Below are positions 27,599 through 37,000 of a DNA stretch of 64,000 nt, one piece after another (positions within the stretch are counted from its first letter, which is position 1; every line of letters starts with the position of its first letter). The notes beneath the pieces were generated by a model. That model was not told the DNA's origin. It made no database searches and saw only the letters and a list, made by a program, of their open reading frames with translations. The DNA comes from Rhabdornis inornatus (Eukaryota; Chordata; Aves; Passeriformes; Rhabdornithidae): NCBI GenBank assembly GCA_013397075.1, contig VWZS01000622.1:1783-65782 (forward strand), in the 5' to 3' direction. The position numbers and the translations under genes were made by a program.

Positions 27599-30500
27599 GT
27601 AAGACCAGACTGTTTATTCGCAGATATGTTTCTTTATTATTACTATAGTTTTCTGTCTTTCGGTTTAGTTTGCTTGCGGTGTTAAACGCCTCTCTCCAAG
27701 GTCCAACAGAACACAAGTTAACCGTGGCTTTGTAGTGAGGTGCAGAGGTGTCATTTAGATCCCTATTTCTTCGGATCTTCGCACTGCTCTGCAAAGGCAC
27801 AGGGGACAGATAGGATGTTTCTTGGTTTTTATTGTTATTATGCAGCATGAATGAAGAAGAGCATCGTGAGGGAACTTTCCCAGTCTCGGCTCCCGAATGA
27901 ATGCTGAAAGTTTGTTGGTAATTTAGTTCAGATTTTTATCTCTCCTGACTGACTGAAGGAGAGGTGGTGATGGAGAACCCCACAATTACAGCTGACATTT
28001 TTAGAAACCAATAAGTGGTCATTTTACTGGCTTCAATACTTTAATATTGGGATTTCCACCTCCTTCCTAGTCTTTTTTTTTCTCTTTCTTTTTTTTTTTT
28101 TTTCCTTTTTAAGAGTGTGTGTGTCTGAGTAAATATTAGCGTTGTAAATTCTCCTGCACTGAAGAGTATGCTTAAATAAGTTGGTGGCTGTTCCTTTTCC
28201 TTCCTCGTGCGAACAACAAAACAAACCCGAACCTGATATTGACAACTCTTAAGAGCCCTCTTTCGACACAAGAGAACATCGATTTTTAGTCTGGGGGCTT
28301 TTTCCCTTTTCTTGACTATGTTCCAGTCACAACCTGGACGTCTTGCCATTGCTTCTTTTATAATTAATTATTTTCTTTTTCCATTCCTCAGTACCGATAT
28401 AGAGTATAAATTAACCTAACGTAGGCAGCGGTAAGACGCAAAACTTTTTTTTTTAAGGGCGTTGTTTGTTCAATGATTTTTAGCGGGGGAGGGGGGGGGA
28501 ATCTTCCCTCGCGACCAGCGACATCTCCGCTGGCCGATCCTGACCCCTCGCTGCGGTACATTCCCATCGGAGTAAGGAGGCAGGATCGAGCCCTGGCTGG
28601 ATTAGCAGCAGAATCAAATGGAATTGAGTTGCTGGAGAAGTCACATTGGTTATTCACGAGAGACTCATCCCAACCAAAATGCTCCAGCTAAAAAAGGGGG
28701 AGTTGCTTGGACTAATGTTCTTGGCGTGACTCCACAAATAACAGGGATACTAGAGAGGGGGGAAAAGACAAAAAATAACCCCAAGAAAACCCACTCTATC
28801 CGGTGCAAGGACAATGTACTTTCCTCTTGAATATTTGCAGGAGAGATGGCACCTATAACTTTTCCAGCCTGATCGATTTTTAAAACTCTATAGGGACCTC
28901 CTACGCAAAGTGTCCTTGTATTTTATGTACTTTGCTCACTTTTTTTTGGAACTCTGCTGAATTATTTTAGTGAAGGAGACATTTGTTAATAGAAACAGCA
29001 AAATGTGGAGATTTCGAAAGAGTTCGCTACCAGCAAATGTTCCCAATTCGTGCAGATTGCAAAATGGGCTGGGAGTGAAACTGTGCGGCACTAAAACAAT
29101 GCTGCTGTGCAGCCGCGGTGAGGAGGAGAGGGCAGGGGGAGGAGGAAGGAATTTGCAAGCGCGATTTTCTTTTTATTCCCTTTTAAATGCACATCCTTTT
29201 CAAGCCTCTGTCACGTGTCGGCAGTGCTCCTTCTGCTCTACATATGGAATAAATACCTCCAAAAACTGTAGTTCTGTTTTGGTTGGGTTTCCTCTTTCTT
29301 TTATTTTGTTTTATTTTGTTTTCCTTTGGATTTTGTTTTGTTGTTTTCTTGGTTTAGGTTTTTTAGTTCTTTTGTGGTTTTCTGGGGGATTTTTTTGGTT
29401 GGTTGGGTTTTGGTGGGGGGGAGGGTTTGTTTGTTTTTTAAACTGCATTTCCAAATGGGCCGTAGTAGCTGCGGGTTATGAAACGGGACAAATAAAAGGA
29501 AACAGTCTAGTAAAAGTCACGGCAAGGCGCACGTGCTGTGTCTGGGTCACTGGTGGCCGCCACTGATCCGTCTGGGTGTCCCCCCACCCCCCGCTCCACA
29601 GCTGGGAACTGCTGGCTCCGCCAGGCGCGGAACGGGCGCTGCCAGGTCCTCTACAAAACCGACCTCAGCAAGGAGGAGTGCTGCAAGAGCGGCCGCCTGA
29701 CCACGTCGTGGACAGCGGAGGACGTCAACGACAACACGCTTTTTAAGTGGATGATTTTTAATGGGGGAGCCCCAAACTGCATCCCGTGCAAAGGTGAGGG
29801 GGTGCTGGTGAGCTGCTCCCTGCTGAGGGGCGGCTCCGTCAGGGGCTGGTCTCGGGGAGGAGGAGCGGGGAGGGAGTTGGAAGGGGGCAGCTCTATCCTC
29901 TCGCTTCCTTCCTCGTCGGGGTTTTGAGGGGCGTCTCGTACCAGCCCCGAGATCGCGGAGGGGGCACCCATTTCTGCTCGCCGCCTCGCACATCAAGAGG
30001 AGGAGGGGATATACCCTCTCTTCCCCCTGCTCTCACTGGCGGAGGGAATTTACCTCGAGGTGTGTCCTAGAACGGGAGGGAACGGTGGTTTTACTCTGTG
30101 CTCTGGGTTCACAGTACCTTTTTTTCTTCAAGCAGTTTTGACACCAGGCCTGTTCTTCACGCTTGGTACTAAAGTGGTGCCTCTTTCCTTCCATCAGAAA
30201 CATGCGAGAATGTGGACTGTGGACCCGGGAAGAAATGTAAAATGAACAAGAAGAATAAACCTCGGTGTGTTTGTGCTCCGGATTGCTCTAATATCACTTG
30301 GAAGGGGCCCGTGTGTGGCTTAGATGGGAAAACCTACAGGAACGAGTGCGCCCTTCTCAAAGCCAGATGTAAAGAACAGCCCGAACTTGAAGTCCAATAT
30401 CAGGGCAAATGCAAAAGTAGGTTTGCAAATCTAATCCAATCTCCCTCAAATGCCAAAGGGTGTCTGCCTAAGAGTAGGAAGGAGATGTTTGATGCACCTC

Positions 30501-31964
30501 CTGACAGGAACCAGGTTGGGAGAGAGTAACTAGACCATGCTCAAGAGGCAAGGATGTAGCTGAACTGAGAGCTCCCCATATTCTGGCAGCACTCGCGTTC
30601 ACACAGCTATCCTGACATGTGAAGGCATTCTCCAGCACCCCTTAAATGAGGAGAGCTGCTGAAGGCTTTTATCTGATCATTTGCTCTTGTTGTCACCTAT
30701 TCACTCCTCACTGGCATCCCGATATCTTCTACTAATCCCCGTGTTTCTGTCTGTATTTCAGAGACCTGCAGGGATGTCTTGTGCCCAGGCAGCTCCACAT
30801 GTGTGGTTGACCAAACCAACAACGCCTACTGTGTGACATGTAACCGAATTTGTCCGGAGCCTACCTCCCCTGAACAGTATCTCTGCGGGAATGACGGCAT
30901 AACCTACGCCAGCGCCTGCCACCTCAGGAAAGCGACCTGCCTCCTGGGAAGATCCATTGGATTAGCCTACGAAGGAAAATGCGTCAGTAAGTATCTTTGG
31001 AGGAGATTCAGCGTGGGGGGAGTTTCCTCAATCACCTGTTTCAGAGTATCCAGCGTGCGTAACTGGATGGATGTAGTTGGTGTTGGGGGGAAGAGAGACT
31101 TCAACAGGCTTGGGTTAGTACTCCCCTCCCAGAAGAGGAGAGCCACGGTCAACTTAGTCCTGGAAAAGATTGCAGTAGGGATGAGAGAGAAGAGGGCCTG
31201 ATCCTGCTATGGCTGTGAGTGCTGACATTAGTATCTAATGGAGAAGTAGCCTCCCTGAAGGAGATGATGAGATGGTTACAATGTAATACAGTCACCATAT
31301 TCAGTTGGTCTGTATTCCTGGAAACAATTGTCTTCAAGTGGTTCTTGGCAAAGACTACGTTAACTTAATTGAAAACATCTGATCACTTTTTCCTCTTCAG
31401 AAATAATTGTGGGATTGGAGACAGTGGGTAGGTGAAGAGAGGCAAATAATTTCTGTGCAACCTGACATTCTGTGTTGAGAGTGATTCCAGAAAGGACTGA
31501 TAGTGCAGTGTATTATGATGAAGCACCTGCAGGGCAGCCTCTGCTCCCCAAAACTGCTGGGGGAATTTGGGGGAGTCTCAGGTTGCTTTTAGTTGGCATA
31601 GGTTGAGGTGAATTCCCTTTCAAATCTTGTAGACAACTGCTCTCTGTGGGTTAGTTTAAAAATAATAGATTCAGAAATGCTGGACCTATTGACAAACCCT
31701 GCATTTACCACTAATTCTGGGAGCCAAATTTCCACTGACATGAAATGGAGCAGGAAAGTCATGTACAATAGGCAAATGTAATTCTGTATTCCCAGGGCCA
31801 AGCTTTGCTGGCACAGCTGTCTTTCCTCCCCCACATATAGACAGGCACTGTTGTCCAAGGAAATACTTACTTGAGCAAAATTAGCAAGTACCATCACATC
31901 TACTGCATCTGAGCTTTCTTTCTTCACAGTTCACAGGGGAGAGTGAGGTTTTGGGGGCTGCTTG

Positions 31965-31999
<35 letters not shown>

Positions 32000-33080
32000 T
32001 TTTGCTTTGTCCTTTCACTTACCTCTAGTATTCTGTGTGCATTTTTAGAAGCCAAATCCTGTGAAGACATTCAATGCAGTGCTGGGAAGAAATGCTTGTG
32101 GGATTTTAAGGTTGGCAGAGGTCGGTGTGCCCTCTGTGATGAGCTATGCCCTGAAAGCAAGTCAGAAGAAGCAGTGTGTGCCAGCGATAACACAACTTAC
32201 CCAAGCGAGTGTGCCATGAAAGAGGCAGCTTGCTCCATGGGTGTGCTTCTAGAAGTTAAGCACTCTGGATCTTGCAACTGTAAGTGAGATTTTTAACTCT
32301 GCAGACACTTAAGGCTTCTGAAGGCGATACCTAGGTAATGAAGACTTACACCTTTAAACGTAAGAAAGCTTGATTTATTGATTCAAGGTACAGTAGAATA
32401 TAAGTATCTATCTTTCACGCACACACTTTGGTTGCTGATAAAATGCAATAGATCTCCAACAACGAGCTGGCCTTCAAGTTGGAGTTTTTGGGGATGTTCC
32501 AAGGACAAGCCATTCTATCAGAAAGGGGTTGCCCGAGGAGTGTAATTCTAGTGACTTTTTTTGTACTTTGTCTGCTCTCGTGTGCTTTGCTGATTGCTTT
32601 ATTAACACCTGGATAAACTCTTAACTCGGTCCAAAAGAACAAGCTTAAAGGTAGCACAAGGCACCTGCTTTAGCACAGTTGCCTCTACTAACTCTGAATG
32701 AAGGACACAAAGCAATTAAACTAAAACACCAGAGCACTTCTTATTTGATTTCAGGAATCTGCCAATAAAACCTGAGCCATTGATTCTTCAGAACTTTCTG
32801 CAGTTATGACTTCATAGATTATGTGTAAAAAACCTTATTGCATAACAGAAGATGCCAAAGAGCATCTCACTACAAGTCGCATAAAATGCAACGCTGTATT
32901 ATGGCTGTTCAGAGGGCTTTCAAAACATGCACTGAGCTGCTTCTGCGCTGTTGTTGTCCTTATTTAAACAACAGCTCCCCTGTATTCCCCCATCTAGCAA
33001 TTAATGAAGACCCAGAGGATGAAGAGGAAGATGAAGACCAGGACTACAGCTTTCCTATATCTTCCATTCTAGAGTGGTAA
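27517..33080 (+). CDS. FST: Follistatin precursor (complete, six exons)
   Basis: Follistatin is a secreted glycoprotein that binds activins, myostatin and some BMPs and blocks receptor access. Coding segments 27517-27598, 29602-29793, 30198-30416, 30762-30986, 32049-32279 and 32998-33080 total 1,032 nt, giving 343 residues plus stop. All introns are GT-AG and all interrupt codons after base 1, so each domain exon is a symmetric cassette. Residues 1-28 are the signal peptide, 29-91 the N-terminal domain, and about 92-164, 165-239 and 240-316 are three cysteine-rich follistatin domains (EGF-like plus Kazal-like). Residues 317-343 form an acidic tail ending SSILEW. The start ATG has A at -3. Sequons NIT (N123) and NTT (N287) match known follistatin glycosylation sites. 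Identity is certain from near-complete agreement with remembered chicken FST; no frameshift or in-frame stop is seen. Confidence 0.98.
27599..29601 (+). other. FST: FST intron 1 (2,003 bp)
   Basis: Donor GTAAGA and acceptor CTCCACAG, after a C-rich pyrimidine tract. It contains a long T-rich tract at 28,071-28,110, a GGGGGAGGGGGGGG run near 28,484-28,499, a CACGTG E-box at 29,212-29,217 and a T/G-rich stretch at about 29,280-29,440. A 198-codon open frame at 28,970-29,566 is low-complexity read-through and not a gene. First-intron enhancers are possible but not demonstrable here. Confidence 0.9.
29602..29793 (+). CDS. FST: FST coding exon 2: N-terminal domain
   Basis: 192 nt encoding residues 29-91, from GNCWLRQARNGRC through GGAPNCIPCK. 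In solved follistatin-activin complexes this domain contacts the ligand's type I receptor site. The conserved Trp after the first mature cysteine (NCW) and the FKWMIFNGGAP motif are intact. One residue differs from remembered chicken sequence: TTSWTAED here, where chicken has TTSWTEED. The exon is GC-rich, and the - strand frames over it are shadows. Confidence 0.96.
29794..30197 (+). other. FST: FST intron 2 (404 bp)
   Basis: Donor GTGAGG and acceptor TTCCATCAG. The 5' half is G-rich and continues the exon 2 GC-rich block; the 3' half is pyrimidine-rich. No other feature is seen. Confidence 0.9.
30198..30416 (+). CDS. FST: FST coding exon 3: follistatin domain 1
   Basis: 219 nt encoding residues 92-164 plus the first base of codon 165. 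The basic stretch at residues 103-114 (KKCKMNKKNKPR) is the known heparin-binding segment that anchors the short isoform to cell-surface proteoglycans. The Kazal-like part has the sequon N123-I-T and the CGLDGKTYRNEC signature. N140-E-C is an atypical sequon. Donor A|GTAGGT. Confidence 0.97.
30417..30761 (+). other. FST: FST intron 3 (345 bp)
   Basis: Donor GTAGGT and acceptor CTGTATTTCAG. No repeat or open frame of note. Confidence 0.9.
30762..30986 (+). CDS. FST: FST coding exon 4: follistatin domain 2
   Basis: 225 nt encoding residues 166-239, beginning TCRDVLCPGSSTC and ending YEGKCV. The Kazal-like signature CGNDGITYASAC is intact. This domain and domain 1 contact the ligand's type II receptor site in known structures. 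Val239 replaces the Ile I recall in chicken. Donor A|GTAAGT is close to consensus. Confidence 0.97.
30987..32048 (+). other. FST: FST intron 4 (1,062 bp) with T30 tract
   Basis: Donor GTAAGT and acceptor GCATTTTTAG. A run of 30 T (31,967-31,996) lies about 50 bases before exon 5, and a second acceptor-like CTCTAG ends at 32,028. The rest is unremarkable. Confidence 0.9.
31967..31996 (+). repeat. FST: T30 homopolymer upstream of FST exon 5
   Basis: Thirty consecutive T, followed by more T-rich text up to the exon 5 acceptor. It probably acts as an extended polypyrimidine tract. Its length is error-prone in assembly and likely polymorphic. Confidence 0.85.
32049..32279 (+). CDS. FST: FST coding exon 5: follistatin domain 3
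   Basis: 231 nt encoding residues 241-316 plus the first base of codon 317. It begins AKSCEDIQC and ends KHSGSCN. The sequon N287-T-T is present. Domain 3 is the last domain of the 288-residue mature form, and Asn316 is exactly mature residue 288. Donor T|GTAAGT. Reading straight into the intron would add Cys-Lys and stop. Confidence 0.97.
32280..32997 (+). other. FST: FST intron 5 (718 bp), alternatively spliced
   Basis: Donor GTAAGT and distal acceptor CATCTAG for the long isoform. A second acceptor at 32,753-32,754 splits it and defines the short isoform. No other gene is present. Confidence 0.9.
32755..32997 (+). other. FST: Alternative FST terminal exon segment (short isoform)
   Basis: TTATTTGATTTCAG is a good acceptor ending at 32,754. 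Joining exon 5 here gives T|GA, an immediate stop after Asn316, so the product is a 316-residue precursor and a 288-residue mature protein without the acidic tail. This is the known way mammals make FST288. An AATAAA at 32,764-32,769 lies just past the stop, but the transcript may run on into the common 3' UTR. Inferred from sequence; transcript evidence is not available here. Confidence 0.75.
32998..33080 (+). CDS. FST: FST coding exon 6: acidic C-terminal tail
   Basis: 83 nt completing Ser317 and encoding residues 318-343 plus TAA. The tail has a run of Asp/Glu (DPEDEEEDEDQD) followed by YSFPISSILEW. It masks the heparin-binding site in the circulating 315-residue form. The acceptor is CATCTAG|CA. 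The run DPEDEEE differs slightly from remembered chicken DPEEEEE. Confidence 0.97.
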
Positions 33081-34095
33081 AACCTTCCTCACTATTGGAA
33101 CAGCCATTGGGCACAAAATCAATGTCCGTACTGTAAATAAGTGTATGCTTATTTATTTTGGGGAGAAAAAAAAAGTATACATATAGTTGAGTCTCGTAGA
33201 CATTTATTTATACTGTGTCATGTTTTATAATTTATACATAAAATGTCTGGTTGACCGTACACCTTGTTTTTTGAAGAAATTTATTCGTTACGGAAAGAGC
33301 AGTGTTATTTATTGTGAGGTCTCTTGCTTGTAAAGTAAAGCTTTTCTTTTTTCTTGTAAACTATGAAAGTCCATTCCTTAGAGCCTACCCACATGATCTC
33401 ATGTCTTCATTTCACTGGTGTAAACTCTTTTCCACTTTAAAAAACTTGCATGTCAGTTTCTGTTATGTTTATTTATTGGATTTTCTTTTTACCAGTTCTG
33501 TACATAAAAGATCCCTGTGTTTTTGTTTACAAGGAATCTTGACTGACCAAAAGGTGTTGTAACTGACTTAAGTATACTTCCAAGGTGCAGTGAGGCAATC
33601 TTTAAGGAAACTTCTTATACTTCATTTTCTCTACTTCTGATCACATTGTGTACTGAAATGATCTCAGTGTACTGAGAGTTTATACTGTACTATACAAATT
33701 TTGAACCCAAAGAAATTGGATTGTGAAGTTTAATAACAGCTACAGGCCTAACTGTAGTAATAATAAAGGTTTTATTTTATTTTTATTGTTTTAGTTTTTG
33801 TAACATGCATAAGTGTTTTATCAGGTGTTTCCTTTAAGATGGTCTTGCAGTACCGCTTTCAAAGTTTTCTTTCCGAATCAGTGTGTTGCTAAAATTATAT
33901 CAAAGCTTTATCAGTTCAAGTTTCTTGCTTTTCATAATACTTTTTTTCTGATGCAATTTTATATTTTCAAACATGGCGAGTTAAATATAAATTCATTTAA
34001 ATATATAGTTTTGTACTTTTCTACCATGTAAATGTGCAATGTATATAAAAGTTATAATGTGTATTTGTAAATAAATGATGAGTGAAAAAAAAATA
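33081..34095 (+). other. FST: FST 3' UTR with AU-rich elements
   Basis: About 1 kb of AT-rich sequence follows the stop. It contains three perfect TTATTTATT nonamers (33,149-33,157, 33,305-33,313 and 33,469-33,477) and ATTTATTTA at 33,202-33,210. Such nonamers recruit mRNA-destabilising proteins in other genes. The UTR end is set by the polyadenylation hexamers near 34,070-34,097. Confidence 0.8.
33762..33767 (+). terminator. FST: Possible proximal FST polyadenylation signal
   Basis: AATAAA, followed within 10 bases by a T-rich stretch of the kind expected downstream of cleavage. Use would give a 3' UTR of about 0.7 kb that keeps all the AU-rich nonamers. Confidence 0.5.
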
Positions 34096-34097
34096 AA
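34070..34097 (+). terminator. FST: Likely distal FST polyadenylation signals
   Basis: AATAAA occurs at 34,070-34,075 and again at 34,092-34,097. These are the last such hexamers before the CR1 repeat that marks the start of intergenic DNA. Confidence 0.6.
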
Positions 34098-34331
34098 AAG
34101 TGGAATTTTCCCTAGAGGCAGTCCTCAATCTTTCATTCTGAATGGTTTTGGTCCTCTGGATTCCTTTGCACCATGCAACACCAGTTAAGGCCAAAGCTCT
34201 CAGCTCACACTGATATAAGAAACCTATTCTCAGATATGGACAATGTCTCCAGTTCATTACTGTTTAAGTACAGTGAGACAGGAGAAGAGATTGGTCATTT
34301 TCTTTCCACTCTCAATAATAAGCCTGTAATT

Positions 34332-35030
34332 TCATAGAAACATGAAATGTTTTGGGTTCGAAGAGACCTTAAGATCATCTAGTTTCAACTCCCTTTCTCC
34401 TGGAAGATGGGCAGGCACATCTTCCACTAGACCCATCTAGTGGATGGGTCTAGTGGAAGATGTCCCTGGGTTCTCTTTAGGCCCTTTTAGACATTGGAAG
34501 GAGTCTATGAGGTCCCCAGAAAACTTTCTCTCCTCCAGGCTGAACTGCCCCTACTTTTTCAGCCTGTTTTCATAGGAGATATGCTCCAGTCATCTTGCAG
34601 ACCTCATGACCCTCCTCTGGACTTACGCCAGCAGTTCTTTGTCCCTTTTATGCTGAGGACCCCAGAGCTGGATGCAGTGCTCCAGGTGGGGTCTCAGCAG
34701 AGCAGAGCAGCACAATCCCCTCCCTCAATCTGCTGGCCATGTTCCTTCGGATGCAGCCCAGGATTCTCTTGGCTTTCTGGGATGGGAGCACTCACTGCTG
34801 GCTCAGGTGAGTTTTTCATCAGCCACCCCCCCCAAGTCCTTGCCCACTGGGCTGCTCTCAATCACTTCTCTGCCCAGCCTGTGGGTGTGTCTGGGATGGC
34901 CCCAATGCAATTGTAGGGCCTGGCACTTGGCTTTGCTGAACTCCCTGAGGTTTGCATGGTCCCACCTTTCAAGCCTGTCCAGATCCCTTTGGATGGCATC
35001 CCTTCCCTCTGCTGCCCCACAATTTTTTAG
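34332..35030 (-). mobile_element. CR1 LINE 3' fragment, antisense, internally rearranged
   Basis: Read on the + strand it is the reverse complement of a CR1 3' end: TTCATAGAAACATGAAATG, GATCATCTAG, CTTCCACTAGACC, then TCTCCAGGCTGAAC, CCTCTGGACTT and CCCCAGAGCTGGATGCAG. About 700 bases are kept. Part of the expected middle is missing at the inverted repeat 34,418-34,462. The open frames over this copy are CR1 remnants in the wrong frame, not genes. Confidence 0.9.
34418..34462. repeat. Perfect 20-bp inverted repeat, 5-nt loop, inside CR1
   Basis: The left arm 34,418-34,437 (CATCTTCCACTAGACCCATC) and right arm 34,443-34,462 are exact reverse complements around TAGTG. The left arm belongs to the CR1 sequence; the right arm is an inverted copy of it. 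Confidence 0.9.
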
Positions 35031-35744
35031 ACATCTTTTCCTTTCATATTTTTAGGAGAATTTGAATATACATTTGGATTTTTGCTATGCTTCAGATCCT
35101 TTTAGATGATCAAGAGAAAAAAGAAAAACAGGATCTACTCTCTCTAATTCAAGATGCATAATAAATAGCAAAGAAAAGAAAAAAAAAATCCAACAAATAA
35201 TCAAAGAGCACACTATCACTTGGGAATTATTTTTCTCCCAAAAGGACTTTTCATTCAGAAGTTCTTTTTGGTCAACCTATGTTGTCCAACCTATATAAGG
35301 CTGGACACTATTTGAGACTGGCTACTAATGCAGTGAATTGAGGAAAGGTAACCTGCACAAGCACAGCAGGAACCAAAATCCCATTCAGTGGTACCTAGTC
35401 ATGCTGTTATCACAAATAAGGTCCTACTTACAAAAACTTCTCTATCATATTACATAAAACATAAAAATGTACATATGCATCTTATTCAGTGATATTCTAA
35501 GTACTTTTCAGAACTGAGGCCTGCGTGAAGTTAAGCTACCCTTTTAATTTAAATGCAAATATTTGAAGATTTTCCTGCTATAGTCTTCTGTATATTTTCT
35601 ACTATATATAAAATTCTAATTTGTTATTGATTGTTTAGCATTACCCAAAGAAGATATAATTTATTCCTTTCTGAATATAAAAAATTACAAGCATGCATTT
35701 ATAATATTGTATTCACAGTAATAGCAAAAATATCTGCCCTTCTA

Positions 35745-35771
35745 TTACCTCATGTTACCTCCTGTTACCTC
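35745..35771. repeat. 10-bp tandem repeat (2.7 copies)
   Basis: TTACCTC(A/C)TG is repeated at 35,745, 35,755 and, partially, 35,765. Confidence 0.75.
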
Positions 35772-36960
35772 TTTTAGACAAATAGTCTCTTTGGAAGGAA
35801 GTATATGGTGACTAGAGCAAAGGCAGTAGGATTTTGGTCTCCTGAGGGAATAGAACTCAGAATAAAAAAGAACAGGGGCCAGGAGAACAAAGATATGGAA
35901 AAATAATCTATTGGAAAGCCTCTCAAGGAACTAATAAATACATTTCAATGACAGAGAAACAACCTGTTTAATAGATATAGCGACTATGGGAGAAGATTTT
36001 TCTTATATTCAATTAGGTGCCAGCTACTTCATTTCCAACAAAACAACAACATTAAAATACTGGTTTTAATTGTAAATATATTTACATGTCTTATAGAGAG
36101 ACTGTAGCAGAGCAGGATTTCTGGGTTCTAGCTTTATGTCCTGCTGCTGGTTCACAAAATAACTTTGAGAGAGCCACCAGTGGACAAATTCGAAAGAGAA
36201 ACAAAAATTCCAAGAAGAAATATTTACACAAGAACATGTATGCTAAATGGCCACAAAAATCTGCATCAAGTTTTTGCTGAAAAAATTATTTAAAAGTTCT
36301 GAAACTGCATCTCTCATCACTACTGCTATTTCTATACAGCTGAAAATCTTGAAACCTACCTTGCACCAAAGCCTGATTGTGATGTACAGGTGTGGCATAT
36401 CCTGAGAGGCTTGTGAAGTAAGCATCTTCTGAGCATGCCTACCATAGACCAACCTCGTCATGAATCACAACAGCCCTCAAGACTTTCTCCCAGAAATACA
36501 TCCAGAGTTTGTGGAAGTACAACAGCCAACACTTTACATAATATCATACTTGTAGATAAGGTACTTGTTCTCAAATTGGGAGATGCAAGCTCACTGCCAG
36601 TCTCTTTCTGAGGAGATCTTTCCCATATCTTCCAAGAGTGCATCCAGCACTAACTCAAGGTGAAGCTCGGGCTGGAGAGCTGTCTGTCATGCCAGCTGAA
36701 GCCATACTTCTGTATTGGACAGGAAACAAGATTCATCGAGAGAGGATAATTTGCAACCCTAATAGGTGCTCCTTTTGAAGAGGAAGTCCTGGGTTATCGC
36801 CCCAGGGGCTGCCTACACATTTTGCATTTGCAATTAAGTAACACACATAAATAGTGCTTGAAGCAGGAGCCAGAATCCAGGTTGCTTCCCTTCCTCCTTC
36901 CCCCAGCAGGTAAGTGCTTCCATCCTTGAGCTATGAAATAATATTTTACTCTCTGCTTAA

Positions 36961-37000
36961 AGATAACAAATCTCAAATCAAGATTACAAATCTCAAATCT
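36961..37000. repeat. 20-bp imperfect tandem duplication
   Basis: AGATAACAAATCTCAAATCA is followed directly by AGATTACAAATCTCAAATCT, with two mismatches. Confidence 0.75.

Noticed and set aside
28970..29566. 198-codon open frame within FST intron 1
   Set aside because: It runs through a T/G-rich low-complexity tract giving Phe/Leu/Gly/Trp strings and lies wholly inside an intron of a confidently spliced gene.
29547..29996. Minus-strand frames of 149 and 106 codons over FST exon 2
   Set aside because: They are antisense shadows of a GC-rich coding exon and its flank, with no independent features.
32280..32287. Intron 5 retention as the source of the short FST form
   Set aside because: Reading through would add Cys-Lys before the stop, giving 290 mature residues. 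The acceptor at 32,754 gives exactly 288 and is the better explanation.
34494..35055. 140- and 127-codon frames downstream of FST
   Set aside because: Both lie inside the antisense CR1 fragment and match CR1 untranslated text, not a host protein.
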